Of a stretch of 64,000 nucleotides of DNA, positions 25,773 through 35,124 are shown piece after piece. The DNA comes from Alphaproteobacteria bacterium. GTDB lineage: Bacteria; Pseudomonadota; Alphaproteobacteria; GCA-2731375. The stretch is from assembly GCA_030746295.1 (NCBI GenBank), contig JASLMY010000003.1, positions 1-64,000 of the forward strand, in the 5' to 3' direction. The notes under the pieces are model-generated. The model was not told the origin of the DNA and searched no databases. It worked only from the letters and a program-made list of their open reading frames with translations. The translations under genes were made by a program, and so were the position numbers. How positions within the stretch are numbered: position 1 is the stretch's first letter; the number at the start of each line of letters is the position of its first letter.

Positions 25773-26930
25773 ATGGACTTCCAACTGACGACCGAACAAC
25801 AACTGATGCGCGACAGCGCTCGGGCCATGACCGAACGCGACATCCAGCCGGTGCTGGAGGCCGAGGACCCCGACCGGCCGCTGCCGAGAGAGGCGATGCT
25901 GCGGATCTACGCGGTGCTGGCGCGCCAAGGCCTGACCGCGCCCCGGATCCCGGAAGCAGAAGGCGGCTCGGGGATGCGGATGCTCGACTACGGCCTGATG
26001 TTCGAGCAAATGCCGCCGGTGATCGCGCAGTCGCTGATGGGTCACGAGGTCACGATCACCCGGCTGCAATCGGAAAGCACGCCCGAACAGCGTGAGCGCT
26101 TCCTGCCCGACCTGATCGCCGGCCGCAAGTTCTGCGGCACCGGCACGACGGAGCCCGACGTCGGCTCGAACCCGCGCGAGATCAAGACGAGGGTCCGGCG
26201 GGAGGGCGACGAGCTGGTCATCGACGGGCGCAAGATGTGGATCACCAACGCCTCGATCAGCGATATCGCGATCGTCACCTGCGCCGAGGGCGAGGACGGA
26301 CACGGACAGAGCCGGCTCAGCCGCGTGGTGGTCGAGCGCGCCCGGTCGCCATACGAGACCCGCGAGATCCCAACCATCGGCCTCTGCCAGGGCCATCTCG
26401 GCGAGATGCTCTTCGAGGACTGCCGGGTGCCGGCGGAGAACGCGGTCGGCCAGGCCGGCGATGCCGCCCGGGTGCTGACCTTGACCTGGAACGTCAACCG
26501 GCCGCTCGTCGGCCTCGCCGCCGTGCACATGGCCCAGAAGGCGTTGGAGGCGGCCCTCGACTACGCCGGGCTGCGGCATCAGTTCGGCAAGCCGATCGGC
26601 GGCCACCAGCTGATCCAGAAGCACCTCGCCGATATCGAGACCTGGGTCACCACCAGCCGCCTGCTCTGCTACATGGCGCTGGATGCCATCGACCGGGGCG
26701 AGCGCGCCAACGGCAGCTCGGCGATGGCGAAGCGTTACGCGACCACGGCTTGCGCGCAGGCGATCTCGGCCGCCATGCATGTCCACGGCGCCATCGGCCT
26801 CAGCCGGGAGGCCGGGCTGGAGCGGCTCTACCGCGACGTCCGCATGCTGCCGGTGCCCGACGCCACGGACGAGATTTTGGCCCTGATCCAGGGCCGGGAG
26901 CTGACCGGCATCGGCGCCTTTCGAGGTTAG
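25773..26930 (+). CDS. acyl-CoA dehydrogenase family protein
   Basis: A 385-residue acyl-CoA dehydrogenase-family protein. Visible are the N-terminal helical domain, the middle-domain signature FCGTGTTEPDVGSNPREI and IDGRKMWITNASISDIA, and the C-terminal DYAGLRHQFGKPIGGHQLIQKHLADIE plus HVHGAIGLSREAGLERLYRDVR. The C-terminal catalytic motif, usually EGT.EI, reads PDATDEILA here, so the base may be Asp or lie elsewhere. The ATG follows AAGGTGG. It is 10 bp after the SDR and 4 bp before the double CoA-transferase, so all three are translated together. The chain length of the substrate is unknown. Confidence 0.9.
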   Translation: MDFQLTTEQQLMRDSARAMTERDIQPVLEAEDPDRPLPREAMLRIYAVLARQGLTAPRIPEAEGGSGMRMLDYGLMFEQMPPVIAQSLMGHEVTITRLQSESTPEQRERFLPDLIAGRKFCGTGTTEPDVGSNPREIKTRVRREGDELVIDGRKMWITNASISDIAIVTCAEGEDGHGQSRLSRVVVERARSPYETREIPTIGLCQGHLGEMLFEDCRVPAENAVGQAGDAARVLTLTWNVNRPLVGLAAVHMAQKALEAALDYAGLRHQFGKPIGGHQLIQKHLADIETWVTTSRLLCYMALDAIDRGERANGSSAMAKRYATTACAQAISAAMHVHGAIGLSREAGLERLYRDVRMLPVPDATDEILALIQGRELTGIGAFRG

Positions 26931-26934
26931 AACG

Positions 26935-29046
26935 GTGACCGATCAAGCAGCAGCCCCGCTCGCGGATGTCCTCGTGGCCGAGCTCGGCCGGCGGCCCGGC
27001 GCCGCCGCCTGCGGCTCGGTATTGGCCGAGCTCGGGGCGACGGTGGTCGCGGTCGTGCCAGAGCAAGACAACGACGCAGAGAGCGCCGGCTTCGCCGTCG
27101 GCAAGTTGCGGCTCACCGGCGCCCCGGACGACGACTTGGTCCGCCGTCTCGTTGCGGTTGCCGATGTCGTGCTGCTGTCGAGCGATTTCGACCAAGCGGC
27201 GGTGCCGGACGGCGCGATCGTCTGCGACCTGACGGCATTCGGCGCGAGCGGGCCGATGGCCGGCAAGGCCTATTCGGAGACCCAGATCCAGGCCATGGCC
27301 GGCATCATGGAGACCACCGGGCAGGCGGGCGGGCCGCCGGTCGCGCTCGGCGCCCCGGTGATCGAGCTCTCGACCGGCCTCTACGCCGCCGCGGCAGTGC
27401 TGGCCGCCCTACGCGTGCGGCGCCTAGGCGGCCCGACCCAGCACATCGACATGGCGCTCTACGACGTCGCGGTAGCCTCGCTCACCACCTTCCTGCCGGC
27501 GCATTACGGCGGCGTGGCGTTGGACCGGCTCGGCAACGCCCACTCGCTGGTCTCGCCCTGGAACGCCTACCGGGCGGCGGACGGCTGGGTGCTGATCTGT
27601 TGTCCCTCGGAGGCACAGTGGCAGCGGCTCTGCCAGGCGATGGACAGGCCGGACCTCTTGGAGGTGCCGGCCTATGCCGACCGCGAGGGCCGCATCGCTG
27701 CCCGCGACGAGATCGACGCGGCGGTGGAAGGCTGGACCAGCGGGGAGAGCGTCGCCAGCTTGGTCGCCATGCTGTCGGCGGCGAACATCCCCTCGGGGCC
27801 CATCGTCACCGTGGCGGACTTGGACGACGAGCCCAACCTCTTGCACCGGCGGATGGTGGCCCGCGTCGACGACCCCGTCACCGGAGCGACCCTCAAGGTG
27901 CCTGGCGCCTGGCTCAAATCTTCGGCCTGGGCGAGCGGCCGGGCGATGCGCCTGGCGGCGCCCGACGCCGACCGGGGCGCGGTCGGCCGCCTCGTCGCCG
28001 AGCGGATCAAGGCGCCGGTATCGGAAGCACCGTCGGGCACGCCGGCGGCACCGCTTGCCGGGCTTCGGGTGCTCGAGATCGGCCAGTACACGACGGCGCC
28101 GCTGGTCGCCCGCCACCTGGCCTCGCTCGGCGCCGAGGTCACCAAGATCGAGCCGGCCGGCGGCGATCCCGGCCGCGGCTGGGCGCCGGCGCAGGCCGGC
28201 CTCAGCTATTTCTTCGTCTTCTCCAACAGCGACAAAGAGAGCCTGGCCCTCGATCTCGCCGACCCGGTGGGCGCTGCGGCCTTCCGCGACCTCGTCCGAA
28301 CAGCCGATGTGCTGGTCGAGAACATGAAGCCGGGTGCGCTCGGCCGCCTGGGCTTCCCGTCGGAGGTGCTGGCAAAGCTCAATCCGCGGCTCGTCTACTG
28401 CGCAATCTCGGGCTTCGGCGCCGAGTCAGCCTATCCGGGGCGGGCCGCCGTCGACACCATCGCCCAGGCCATGTCGGGCCTGATGGACCTGACCCGCGAT
28501 GCGGGCGTGCCGCTGAAGACCGGGATTTCGTCGGCCGACATCGTCGGCGGTCAGTGCGGCCTGGTGGCGATCCTGGCAGCCCTCGAATGCCGCGACCGGC
28601 ACGGGGTCGCCGCCTGCCTCGACCTGGCGATGCAGGACGTCGCCGCCTGGCTGACCCAGGGCACCTGGAACCGAGGCGACGCGCCGGAACCGCCAAACCT
28701 GGTCCGTTGCCGAGACGGCTATCTGCTGATCGAGGACGAGGCGGTCGAGCCGGCCCTCAGCGACACCGCCGGCCTGACCCGGGCGGCCCTCGCCGCTCGC
28801 CTCACCGGCGACGGCATCGCGGCGGTGCCGGTGGCGACCGTGGCCGAGGTCGTGGCCGAGCCGCAGACGACGGCGCGGGGGCTGATCGTCACCGGCCGGG
28901 ACGAGGAGGGCCGCGACTGGCCACTCCTGGCCTCGCCGCTTCGGCTCTCGGAGACGCCGGCCCGAGTGGCGAAGCCACCGGCCCCGCCGAGAGGGCCGGC
29001 TTCGGCTACGGATGCGCGCTCAGGAATTCTTCGAGCCGGGCGTTGA
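26935..29046 (+). CDS. fused double class III (CaiB/BaiF) CoA-transferase
   Basis: A 703-residue protein with two class III CoA-transferase domains in tandem (about 1-350 and 375-690). Each has the catalytic-Asp pattern: IDMALYDVAVASL in the first, LDLAMQDVAAWL in the second. The second domain also keeps the canonical opening LRVLEIGQYTTAPLVARHLASLGAEVTKIEP, while the first opening (VLVAELGRRPGAAACGSVLAELGATVV) is more divergent and its N-terminal strands are shortened. Class III enzymes move CoA between carboxylates to activate a substrate for the dehydrogenase. A natural dimer of interlocked rings may here be made from one chain. The start is a GTG 4 bp after the acyl-CoA dehydrogenase stop. 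Its end overlaps the convergent hydrolase gene by 41 bp. Confidence 0.85.
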   Translation: MTDQAAAPLADVLVAELGRRPGAAACGSVLAELGATVVAVVPEQDNDAESAGFAVGKLRLTGAPDDDLVRRLVAVADVVLLSSDFDQAAVPDGAIVCDLTAFGASGPMAGKAYSETQIQAMAGIMETTGQAGGPPVALGAPVIELSTGLYAAAAVLAALRVRRLGGPTQHIDMALYDVAVASLTTFLPAHYGGVALDRLGNAHSLVSPWNAYRAADGWVLICCPSEAQWQRLCQAMDRPDLLEVPAYADREGRIAARDEIDAAVEGWTSGESVASLVAMLSAANIPSGPIVTVADLDDEPNLLHRRMVARVDDPVTGATLKVPGAWLKSSAWASGRAMRLAAPDADRGAVGRLVAERIKAPVSEAPSGTPAAPLAGLRVLEIGQYTTAPLVARHLASLGAEVTKIEPAGGDPGRGWAPAQAGLSYFFVFSNSDKESLALDLADPVGAAAFRDLVRTADVLVENMKPGALGRLGFPSEVLAKLNPRLVYCAISGFGAESAYPGRAAVDTIAQAMSGLMDLTRDAGVPLKTGISSADIVGGQCGLVAILAALECRDRHGVAACLDLAMQDVAAWLTQGTWNRGDAPEPPNLVRCRDGYLLIEDEAVEPALSDTAGLTRAALAARLTGDGIAAVPVATVAEVVAEPQTTARGLIVTGRDEEGRDWPLLASPLRLSETPARVAKPPAPPRGPASATDARSGILRAGR

Positions 29047-29806
29047 AGCGGTCGGGCTGGTCGAAGTTGGGGAAGTGGCCGGCGCCCTCGATCACCGTCA
29101 TCTCGGCCCCGTCGATCTCGTCCTGGTAGAGACGCATCCGCTCGGGCGGCGTCGGCTGGTCGCGCTCGCCGGCGATCACCAGGGTCGGGGTCCGGATCTC
29201 GGCCAGGCGGTGGTCGAAGGCCATGGCGATGATCGCCTCGCTGGAGCGGGCGAAGCCCTCGACCGGGGTCTCGGCCGCCATCTCCCTAAGACGGGCATAG
29301 TCGGCCGGATGGGTCTTGGACCAGCCCTCCGCCACATAGCGCGCCAGCATCGCGTCGGCCTGAGGCGCCATGGTCTCACCTTCGGCCCGTGCCGCCGCGA
29401 TCAGGCCGCGAAGCCGCTCGGCGCTCGCCGTCGGCAGATCGCCCTGGGTCGCCACCAGGCTGAGGCTTCGCAGCCGCTGGGGATGCGCCAACGCTAGCGC
29501 GAATCCGACCATGCCACCGAGGGAAGAGCCGACGTAGTGGGTCCGCTCGATGGCCAGCGCATCGAGCAGGCCGACGACGTCGCCGGCCAAGTCCTCGATG
29601 CCGTGTGCCGCCTCAGACAAAGCGCTGCCGCCATGGCCACGAAAGTCGAGCCGCAAGACCCGGCAGCGGTCCTGGAACGCCGCGACCTGGGGTTCCCAGC
29701 TTCGGAGATCGAGGATCTGCGCGTGCCCAAAGGTCACAGCGGGCGCGCCTTCGGGCCCGTCCAGCGCGTAGTTGATCGTCAGGCCGCCGATCCGGGCAGT
29801 TGCCAC
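29006..29806 (-). CDS. alpha/beta-fold hydrolase
   Basis: A 266-residue alpha/beta hydrolase. The nucleophile elbow is GSSLGGMVGFALALAHP (Ser in G-x-S-x-G), the oxyanion strand precedes it, the acid is in TPTLVIAGERDQPTPPE and the His in VIEGAGHFPNFDQPDRF. The fold matches 3-oxoadipate enol-lactonase or haloalkane-type esterases. Two GTG starts are possible; 29806 was chosen since GGAGGG lies 8 bp upstream, whereas the start at 29830 has no ribosome site and overlaps the preceding gene. It begins directly after the stop of the molybdenum hydroxylase gene, so it is likely co-translated with it. The substrate is unknown. Confidence 0.88.
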   Translation of the reverse strand: MATARIGGLTINYALDGPEGAPAVTFGHAQILDLRSWEPQVAAFQDRCRVLRLDFRGHGGSALSEAAHGIEDLAGDVVGLLDALAIERTHYVGSSLGGMVGFALALAHPQRLRSLSLVATQGDLPTASAERLRGLIAAARAEGETMAPQADAMLARYVAEGWSKTHPADYARLREMAAETPVEGFARSSEAIIAMAFDHRLAEIRTPTLVIAGERDQPTPPERMRLYQDEIDGAEMTVIEGAGHFPNFDQPDRFNARLEEFLSAHP

Positions 29807-29807
29807 G

Positions 29808-32147
29808 CTATTGCCCTCCCGGGCGCTCACCGCCGGCGTCGCGGAGCGCGCGCCAGACGGCTTCCGGCGTCGCCGGCATGTCGAGGTGGCGGACGCCGGC
29901 CGGACGCAGGGCGTCGCGGACGGCGTTCATCACCGCGGCGGGGGCGCCGGTGGTGGCGCTCTCGCCCGCACCCTTGATGCCGAGCGGGTTGTCGCTTTCC
30001 AGAACTTCGTGCAAGGCCACCGTCATGGCCGGCAGGTCGTCGGCCCGGGGCATGGCGTAGTCCATGAAGCTGCCCGTCAGGGCCTGGCCGGAGGCGGCGT
30101 CGTGCACCACCGCTTCCATCAGCGCCTGGCCGATGCCCTGGGCCGCACCGCCGTGCATCTGGCCGTCGACGATCAGCGGGTTCACGACCCGGCCGACGTC
30201 GGCAACGACGATATGGTTCACCAGGCGGACGGTGCCCAGCGCCGGGTCGACCTCGACCTCGGCGACGTGGCAGCCGTTGGCGTGGGTCTCGCGCTCCGTG
30301 TCGAAGACCGTATCGGCACCGAGCGGCGTACCCGCCGCCTCGGCATGGGCCGCGACCTCGAAGAGCGTTACCCGCCGGTCGGTGCCGGCGATCCGGAAGG
30401 CGCCCTCGCCGAACTCTATGTCGGTGGCCGCCGCTTCCATCATCTCCGCCGCCACCTCGCGGCCCTTCTCCACCATCTCGCGTGCCGCCAGGACCGCAGC
30501 ACCGCCGCCGATCCGGGCCGAGCGCGAGCCGGCCGAGCCGGCGCCGCGTTGGACCTGGTCGGTATCGCCGAAGACGACGCGGATCGCGTCGAACGGCACC
30601 CCCAGCTCCGAGACCAGGATTTGTGAGTACATGGTCTCGTGCCCCATGCCGAAGTCCTGGGTGCCGACGAGGGCGGTGACGGTGCCATCGGCGCTCGTGC
30701 GGACTTCGGCGAACTCCGACGGCGTGCCGCCGTCGTTCTCGACATACATGGCAAGGCCGATGCCTCTCAGACGACCTTCCGCCTCGGCTGCCCGGCGCCG
30801 GGCCTCGAAGCCGGCCCAGTCGGAGAGATCCAGCGCCCGCTCCAAGTTCTGCGCGAAGTCGCCGGAATGGTAGACAGCCCCCCCCGGCGCCCGCCATGGC
30901 ATCTCGTCGGGCGCGACCAGGTTGCGTCGGCGCAGCTCGATGCGGTCGATGCCGGCCTCGTCCGCCGCCGCGTCGACCAGGCTCTCGATCAGGTAGTTGG
31001 CCTCGATCCGGCCGATGCCGCGATAGGCGGCGAGCGGCGCCGTGTTGGAGAAGAGGCCCCGCATCTCGATATGCGCCGCCGGGATTCGGTAGACGCCGCC
31101 CAGCACCGGCGGCAGGAAGGAGACCATGACCCAGATCGAGCGGCTGGCGAGATAGGCACCGTGGCGCCAGTCGACGCTGGCCCGTAGCGCGGTGATGCGG
31201 CCCTCGGCGTCGAGGGCGAGCTCGCCGCGCATGACGTGATCGCGGGCCTGTGTGTCGGAAAGGAAGCTCTCGCCGCGCTGGGCCGTCCACTTGACCGGGC
31301 GACCGAGGCGCCGGGCGGCGACCAGGACCAGGGCGAATTCCGGATAGGCGCCGCCGCGGGCACCGAAACCGCCGCCGGTATCGGGCACGACGACGCGCAG
31401 CTTCGCCTTCTCGATGCCCAGCATGCCGGCAAGAATCGCCTGCAGGCCGTGCGCAGACTGGCAGCCGGTGCGTAGCGTCAGGCGGTCGTCGCTCGCGTCG
31501 TACTCGCCGATCGCCGAGCGCGGTTCCATGAAGGCGATGACGACCCGGTTGTTGACGAGCGTCCGGCGCGTGATCTGCGCCGCCTCGGCCATCGCGGCCT
31601 CGACCGCGGCGCCGTCGCCGCCTTCCCATTCGAAGGAGACATTGCCCGGCTGCTCGTCGGTGAGCGCCGGCGCGTCCGCGTCCAATGCCTGCTCGATCTC
31701 AATCACCGCCGGCAAGGGCTCGTAGTCGACGGCGACCAGCTCTGCCGCCGCCTCCGCCTGGGCCTGGCTGTCGGCGACGACGAAGGCGACCGGCTCGCCA
31801 ACGTAGCGCACCCGATTCCGGGCCAGCGGGTATTGCGAGGCCTCGGGCGGCAGGCTGCCGTCGCGGCAGCGGACGTCGAAGGGCGGCGTGCCGGTCAGCG
31901 AGGGGATCGGATGCAGGATCTCGTCGGCGACGTCGGCCGCCGTCAGCACCAGGCGCACGCCGGGCGCGTCGGCGGCCTCGCCCGTATCGATGGCGCCGAT
32001 CCGGGCGTGCGCGTGGGCTGAGCGGACGACCGCGGCGAAGAGGCCGCCCTCCGGCGAGAGGTCGTCGGTATAGCGGCTGTCGCCGACGAGAAAGCGGCGG
32101 TCCTCGCGGCGCGGCAATGCGGCGCCGACGCCTTGTCCGTGGCTCAT
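29808..32147 (-). CDS. xanthine dehydrogenase-family molybdopterin-binding subunit (orphan large subunit)
   Basis: A 779-residue protein equal in size to CoxL/XdhB-type large subunits of molybdenum hydroxylases. The domain order is an N-terminal region with RREDRRFLVGDSRYTDDL, the central VRYVGEPVAFVVADS, the molybdopterin segments DTGGGFGARGGAYPEFALVLVAARR and AAYRGIGRIEANYLIE, and the C-terminal GIKGAGESATTGAPAAVMNAVRDAL with the catalytic Glu. It has AYRG in place of the CSFR loop of form I carbon-monoxide dehydrogenase, so it is a generic hydroxylase that oxidises a heterocycle or aldehyde using water. No FAD or 2Fe-2S subunit gene is adjacent, which is odd. The alpha/beta hydrolase follows directly. 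Confidence 0.9.
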   Translation of the reverse strand: MSHGQGVGAALPRREDRRFLVGDSRYTDDLSPEGGLFAAVVRSAHAHARIGAIDTGEAADAPGVRLVLTAADVADEILHPIPSLTGTPPFDVRCRDGSLPPEASQYPLARNRVRYVGEPVAFVVADSQAQAEAAAELVAVDYEPLPAVIEIEQALDADAPALTDEQPGNVSFEWEGGDGAAVEAAMAEAAQITRRTLVNNRVVIAFMEPRSAIGEYDASDDRLTLRTGCQSAHGLQAILAGMLGIEKAKLRVVVPDTGGGFGARGGAYPEFALVLVAARRLGRPVKWTAQRGESFLSDTQARDHVMRGELALDAEGRITALRASVDWRHGAYLASRSIWVMVSFLPPVLGGVYRIPAAHIEMRGLFSNTAPLAAYRGIGRIEANYLIESLVDAAADEAGIDRIELRRRNLVAPDEMPWRAPGGAVYHSGDFAQNLERALDLSDWAGFEARRRAAEAEGRLRGIGLAMYVENDGGTPSEFAEVRTSADGTVTALVGTQDFGMGHETMYSQILVSELGVPFDAIRVVFGDTDQVQRGAGSAGSRSARIGGGAAVLAAREMVEKGREVAAEMMEAAATDIEFGEGAFRIAGTDRRVTLFEVAAHAEAAGTPLGADTVFDTERETHANGCHVAEVEVDPALGTVRLVNHIVVADVGRVVNPLIVDGQMHGGAAQGIGQALMEAVVHDAASGQALTGSFMDYAMPRADDLPAMTVALHEVLESDNPLGIKGAGESATTGAPAAVMNAVRDALRPAGVRHLDMPATPEAVWRALRDAGGERPGGQ

Positions 32148-32296
32148 CGCGGTTCCCTCCCCGACGTTTCACTCCGCCCGATCCATGATGCCGAAATCGG
32201 CGGCGCTGTCCAACGAGGCTCGCTTGACGCGGCCGGGCGCCGCCCGCAAGCTCGAACCGACCGCAGCGTCGCGGCGCAGATGGGAGGGGGCACAGA

Positions 32297-33898
32297 ATGA
32301 CGACAGCGGAGGCAGGGCGCCCGGGCGTCCGCGGCATGGGCGGCATGGTGGCATCGGCGCATCCCCTGGCCTCGGCCGCCGGCGTCGAGATGCTGAACCG
32401 CGGCGGCAACGCCTTCGATGCCGTGGCGGCGACCACCGCGGCCCTCAACGTCGTCGAGCCCTTCATGTCGGGCCTGGCCGGCCTCGGCCTCGCGACCTGT
32501 TACATCGCCGCCGAGCGCCGGGTGCGTTGCCTCGACTTTATTCCGCCGGTGCCGCTGGAATTCGATGCCGAAGGACTCAGCAGGGCGGATACCGACGTCG
32601 GCGGCAACGCCAGCGGCGTGCCCGGCAACCTCGCCGGCTGGGCGACCCTGGTCGGGGACTATGGCCGCAAGTCCTTCGCCGAGACCCTGGCGCCTGCCAT
32701 CGCGTTGGCCAGGAACGGTTTCCCCATCTCGCCCTTCCATGTTGGGAAGGTAGCGGCGATGGAGGCGCGGGGCCCGAGCGAGGAATGGCGTCGGGTCTAC
32801 GGCTTCGGTGGCGCGGCGGCCATGGGCGCGGTGCTGCGGCAGCCCGACCTGGCCGAGACCCTTGAGGCGGTGGCGGCGGAGGGTCCGGGCTACCTCTATG
32901 GCGGACCGCTCGGCGAGAAGATGGTGGCGCACCTGCAAAGCCTCGGCGGCACGATGTCGATGGCGGATCTGGAGGCGGTGGCGCCGGCCTGGCAAACGCC
33001 GATTACGACGCCCTACCGCGACCTCGAGGTGCACGCGCCGCCGCCGCCGGCGGAGTCGTTCCAGTTCCTGCTGACGCTTCGGATCCTCGACGGGCTCGAC
33101 CTCGGCCACTTCGAGCACTTGAGCGTCGAGCACCTGGACACCGTCTTTCGCGCCGTCCGCGTCGCGGCCGAGGTCCGCATTCGCAACAACCAGGCCGAAG
33201 TGGCGCGGATTGCCGAGCTTCTGGACGAGGACTCGGTCGCCGGGCTCCGGGCCCTGGTCACCGACGGCGCGCCGGTCTTCGGCCGCACCGAGCAGTGGGC
33301 GGACGGCCCCCTGGTCGACGGTCCCTCGCTGAAGGAAGACACGACCTCGCTGTCGGTGATCGACGCCGAGGGCAACGCCGTCTGCATCACCCAGAGCCTC
33401 GGCGGTGTCTACGGCTCGGGCGTCGTCATCCCGGGCACCGGCGTCTGCATGAACAACTTTCTGTTCTGGGGCGACCTGGAGCGCGATTCGGCGAACGCGA
33501 TGGTCGGCGGCGGCCCCTTAGGGATGTGTCTAGCACCCTCGATCAGCCTTCGTGGCGGCGAGTTGGCACTCAGTCTCGGAACGCCCGGCAGCTACGGCAT
33601 CCTGCAGACCCAAGTCCAGGCCATGGTGCACTACCTCGACTACGGCCTCGGCCTGCAGGCGGCGATCGAGGCACCGAGGGCCCGGCTCTGGGACGGCCGC
33701 CGGATCGACCTCGAGGGCCGCATCGCGCCCCAGGTCGTGGCGGGGCTGCGGGAAAAGGGTCACGACATCCAGGAGGCCGAAGCTTTCACCTGGGTCGCCG
33801 GCGGCATGCAGGCGGTAGCCCGCGATCCGGCGACCGGGGCGCTCGAGGGTGCGGCGGACCCACGGCGCGACGGCGCCGCGATACCGGCACTCGGCTAG
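32297..33898 (+). CDS. gamma-glutamyltransferase family protein
   Basis: A 533-residue Ntn-hydrolase of the gamma-glutamyltransferase family. The opening GMVASAHPLASAAGVEMLNRGGNAFDAVAATTAAL is the family hallmark, and the autocatalytic Thr is in KEDTTSLSV at residue 349 or 350. The later GSGVVIPGTGVCMNNFLFW, GGGPLGMCLAPS and LQAAIEAPRARLW are also family blocks. No signal peptide is visible, so unlike classical Ggt it is probably cytoplasmic. It may act on a gamma-glutamyl or a cephalosporin-like amide. It is divergent from the molybdenum hydroxylase gene across 149 bp, with GGGAGGGGG ahead of the ATG, and is convergent with a methyltransferase gene. Confidence 0.88.
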   Translation: MTTAEAGRPGVRGMGGMVASAHPLASAAGVEMLNRGGNAFDAVAATTAALNVVEPFMSGLAGLGLATCYIAAERRVRCLDFIPPVPLEFDAEGLSRADTDVGGNASGVPGNLAGWATLVGDYGRKSFAETLAPAIALARNGFPISPFHVGKVAAMEARGPSEEWRRVYGFGGAAAMGAVLRQPDLAETLEAVAAEGPGYLYGGPLGEKMVAHLQSLGGTMSMADLEAVAPAWQTPITTPYRDLEVHAPPPPAESFQFLLTLRILDGLDLGHFEHLSVEHLDTVFRAVRVAAEVRIRNNQAEVARIAELLDEDSVAGLRALVTDGAPVFGRTEQWADGPLVDGPSLKEDTTSLSVIDAEGNAVCITQSLGGVYGSGVVIPGTGVCMNNFLFWGDLERDSANAMVGGGPLGMCLAPSISLRGGELALSLGTPGSYGILQTQVQAMVHYLDYGLGLQAAIEAPRARLWDGRRIDLEGRIAPQVVAGLREKGHDIQEAEAFTWVAGGMQAVARDPATGALEGAADPRRDGAAIPALG

Positions 33899-33917
33899 CG
33901 GCAACGTAGCCGCCTCG

Positions 33918-34514
33918 CTATTGGACGGTTTGAGCCGCCTTGGTCAGGCGCCAGACGGTCGCCGGCGGGACATTGCGCCAGGAATAGCCCGCCGCGCGGG
34001 CCTTGAGATTCCAGCGCTCCAGCTTGGCGCGCGAGATCGGCGAGCCCGGCCCATAAGTGAACTGGACGAAGACGCCGTCCTCGTCCATGACGGCGAAGGC
34101 CTGGTTCAGGATGATGCGTTGTAACCGCTCGGACATGGAAAGGAGCGGCAGGCCCGAGACCACGGTGTCGACGGTGCCGATGCCACGGTGGCGGAGATGG
34201 GAGCGCAGGCGAACCACGTCCGCCAACAGCACCGTCGCCTCCGGAAACCGCTTCTCCAGCAGTTGATGCAGCTCGACGTCCCGTTCGATCACGACGAGCC
34301 GATCGGCAGCGACGCCAGCCTCCAGCAGCGCCGCCGTGATCGCGCCGGTGCCGCCGCCGAGCTCGACCACGGCGCCCGCTCCATTGGAATCGACTTGGGC
34401 GGCCATCAAGCGGGCCAGCGCCGGCCCGCTCGGCATCACGGCACCTGTCCGGAGCGGGCTGCGGAGCCACCTGGAAAAGAACAACCTGTCTTGCGAGTCG
34501 ATAATCCGTAACAT
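33918..34514 (-). CDS. class I SAM-dependent methyltransferase, PmtA-like
   Basis: A 198-residue methyltransferase similar in plan to phospholipid N-methyltransferases of alphaproteobacteria. The N-terminus has FFSRWLRSPLRTGAVMPSGPALARLMA; SAM motif I is VVELGGGTGAITAALL, motif II ADRLVVIERD, and VVSGLPLLSMSERLQ is close to the SGLP motif of PmtA. It may methylate phosphatidylethanolamine toward phosphatidylcholine, or a related lipid or small molecule. The ATG at 34514 was chosen as the first methionine before the recognisable domain; the frame extends upstream but is not protein-like. It converges with the gamma-glutamyltransferase gene and diverges from the copper operon. Confidence 0.82.
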   Translation of the reverse strand: MLRIIDSQDRLFFSRWLRSPLRTGAVMPSGPALARLMAAQVDSNGAGAVVELGGGTGAITAALLEAGVAADRLVVIERDVELHQLLEKRFPEATVLLADVVRLRSHLRHRGIGTVDTVVSGLPLLSMSERLQRIILNQAFAVMDEDGVFVQFTYGPGSPISRAKLERWNLKARAAGYSWRNVPPATVWRLTKAAQTVQ

Positions 34515-34871
34515 CGCGCTTGCCGATCCCCGACCGCGGAGCGCCGCGGCTACATACTTCGCTTTGCGTCTATCTCGACCGAGCGATCGATCCGGACGGG
34601 CGATTTGGCGCCCCGCTCTTCGACCCGCGGATCCGACCGCCAATCCGCCCGAAGCGCCGACCGCCCAGACACTATGTAGTGGTTGATTCGGAAATGGAAA
34701 CCGAGACTTGCGGCGAAGCCGCAGATTCCGAGCCAGCCTTGGGCTATGTCGCGGCTCGGGCCGACTTCGATTGCGAACATCTTGTGCCGACCGAGCGATT
34801 TCGGCGAATCGCCCCGAGACCCCGACGCGCCCCTTGACGAGGGCGTCGAGACCGAGCACATTGATAAAGAC
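34515..34871. other. intergenic region between methyltransferase and copper operon
   Basis: About 360 bp with no supported gene: short frames on both strands are not protein-like. It must carry the divergent promoters of the methyltransferase and the copper operon. A TTGATA at 34861-34866 sits just before the copper operator, but no good -10 box could be paired with it. Confidence 0.4.
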
Positions 34872-34891
34872 CCCACCCCCCGGGGGGTGGG
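34872..34891 (+). promoter_or_regulatory. probable CsoR operator
   Basis: A perfect 20-bp palindrome CCCACCCCCCGGGGGGTGGG followed by ATA. The pseudo-palindromic C-tract/G-tract layout, with CCCACC and GGTGGGATA, closely resembles the operators bound by copper-sensing CsoR proteins. It lies 33 bp before the copZ ATG and upstream of copZ-csoR-copA, so CsoR probably represses its own operon until copper is high. Confidence 0.72.
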
Positions 34892-34923
34892 ATAGTCCCG
34901 TGAGGGAGCATTGGAGCAAGAGA

Positions 34924-35124
34924 ATGATCGCTTTGAAAATCGAGGGCATGAGCTGCGAGCACTGCGTCAAGGCGGTGCGCGAGGCGCTCGTCGGGGTGCC
35001 GGGCGTCGACAAGGTCGACGACGTGAGCCTGGAGCGCGGCGAGGCCGTCGTCGCCGGTACGCCGCAGACCGAGGCGCTGCTGGCCGCGGTGCGCCAGCAA
35101 GGCTACGAGGCCCGGCTGGCGTGA
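34924..35124 (+). CDS. copZ: copper chaperone, heavy-metal-associated (HMA) domain
   Basis: A 66-residue single HMA domain. The metal-binding CxxC is in IEGMSCEHCVKAVREAL at the N-terminus, and the fold (beta-alpha-beta-beta-alpha-beta) is complete, ending [16 protein letters not shown]. CopZ-type chaperones carry Cu(I) to the P-type ATPase. The ATG at 34924 follows GGAGCAAGAGA. Its stop overlaps the start of the csoR gene by 4 bp (GTGA), so the two are translationally coupled. It is the first gene of the copper operon. The call rests on the motif and on the operon context. Confidence 0.9.
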   Translation: MIALKIEGMSCEHCVKAVREALVGVPGVDKVDDVSLERGEAVVAGTPQTEALLAAVRQQGYEARLA

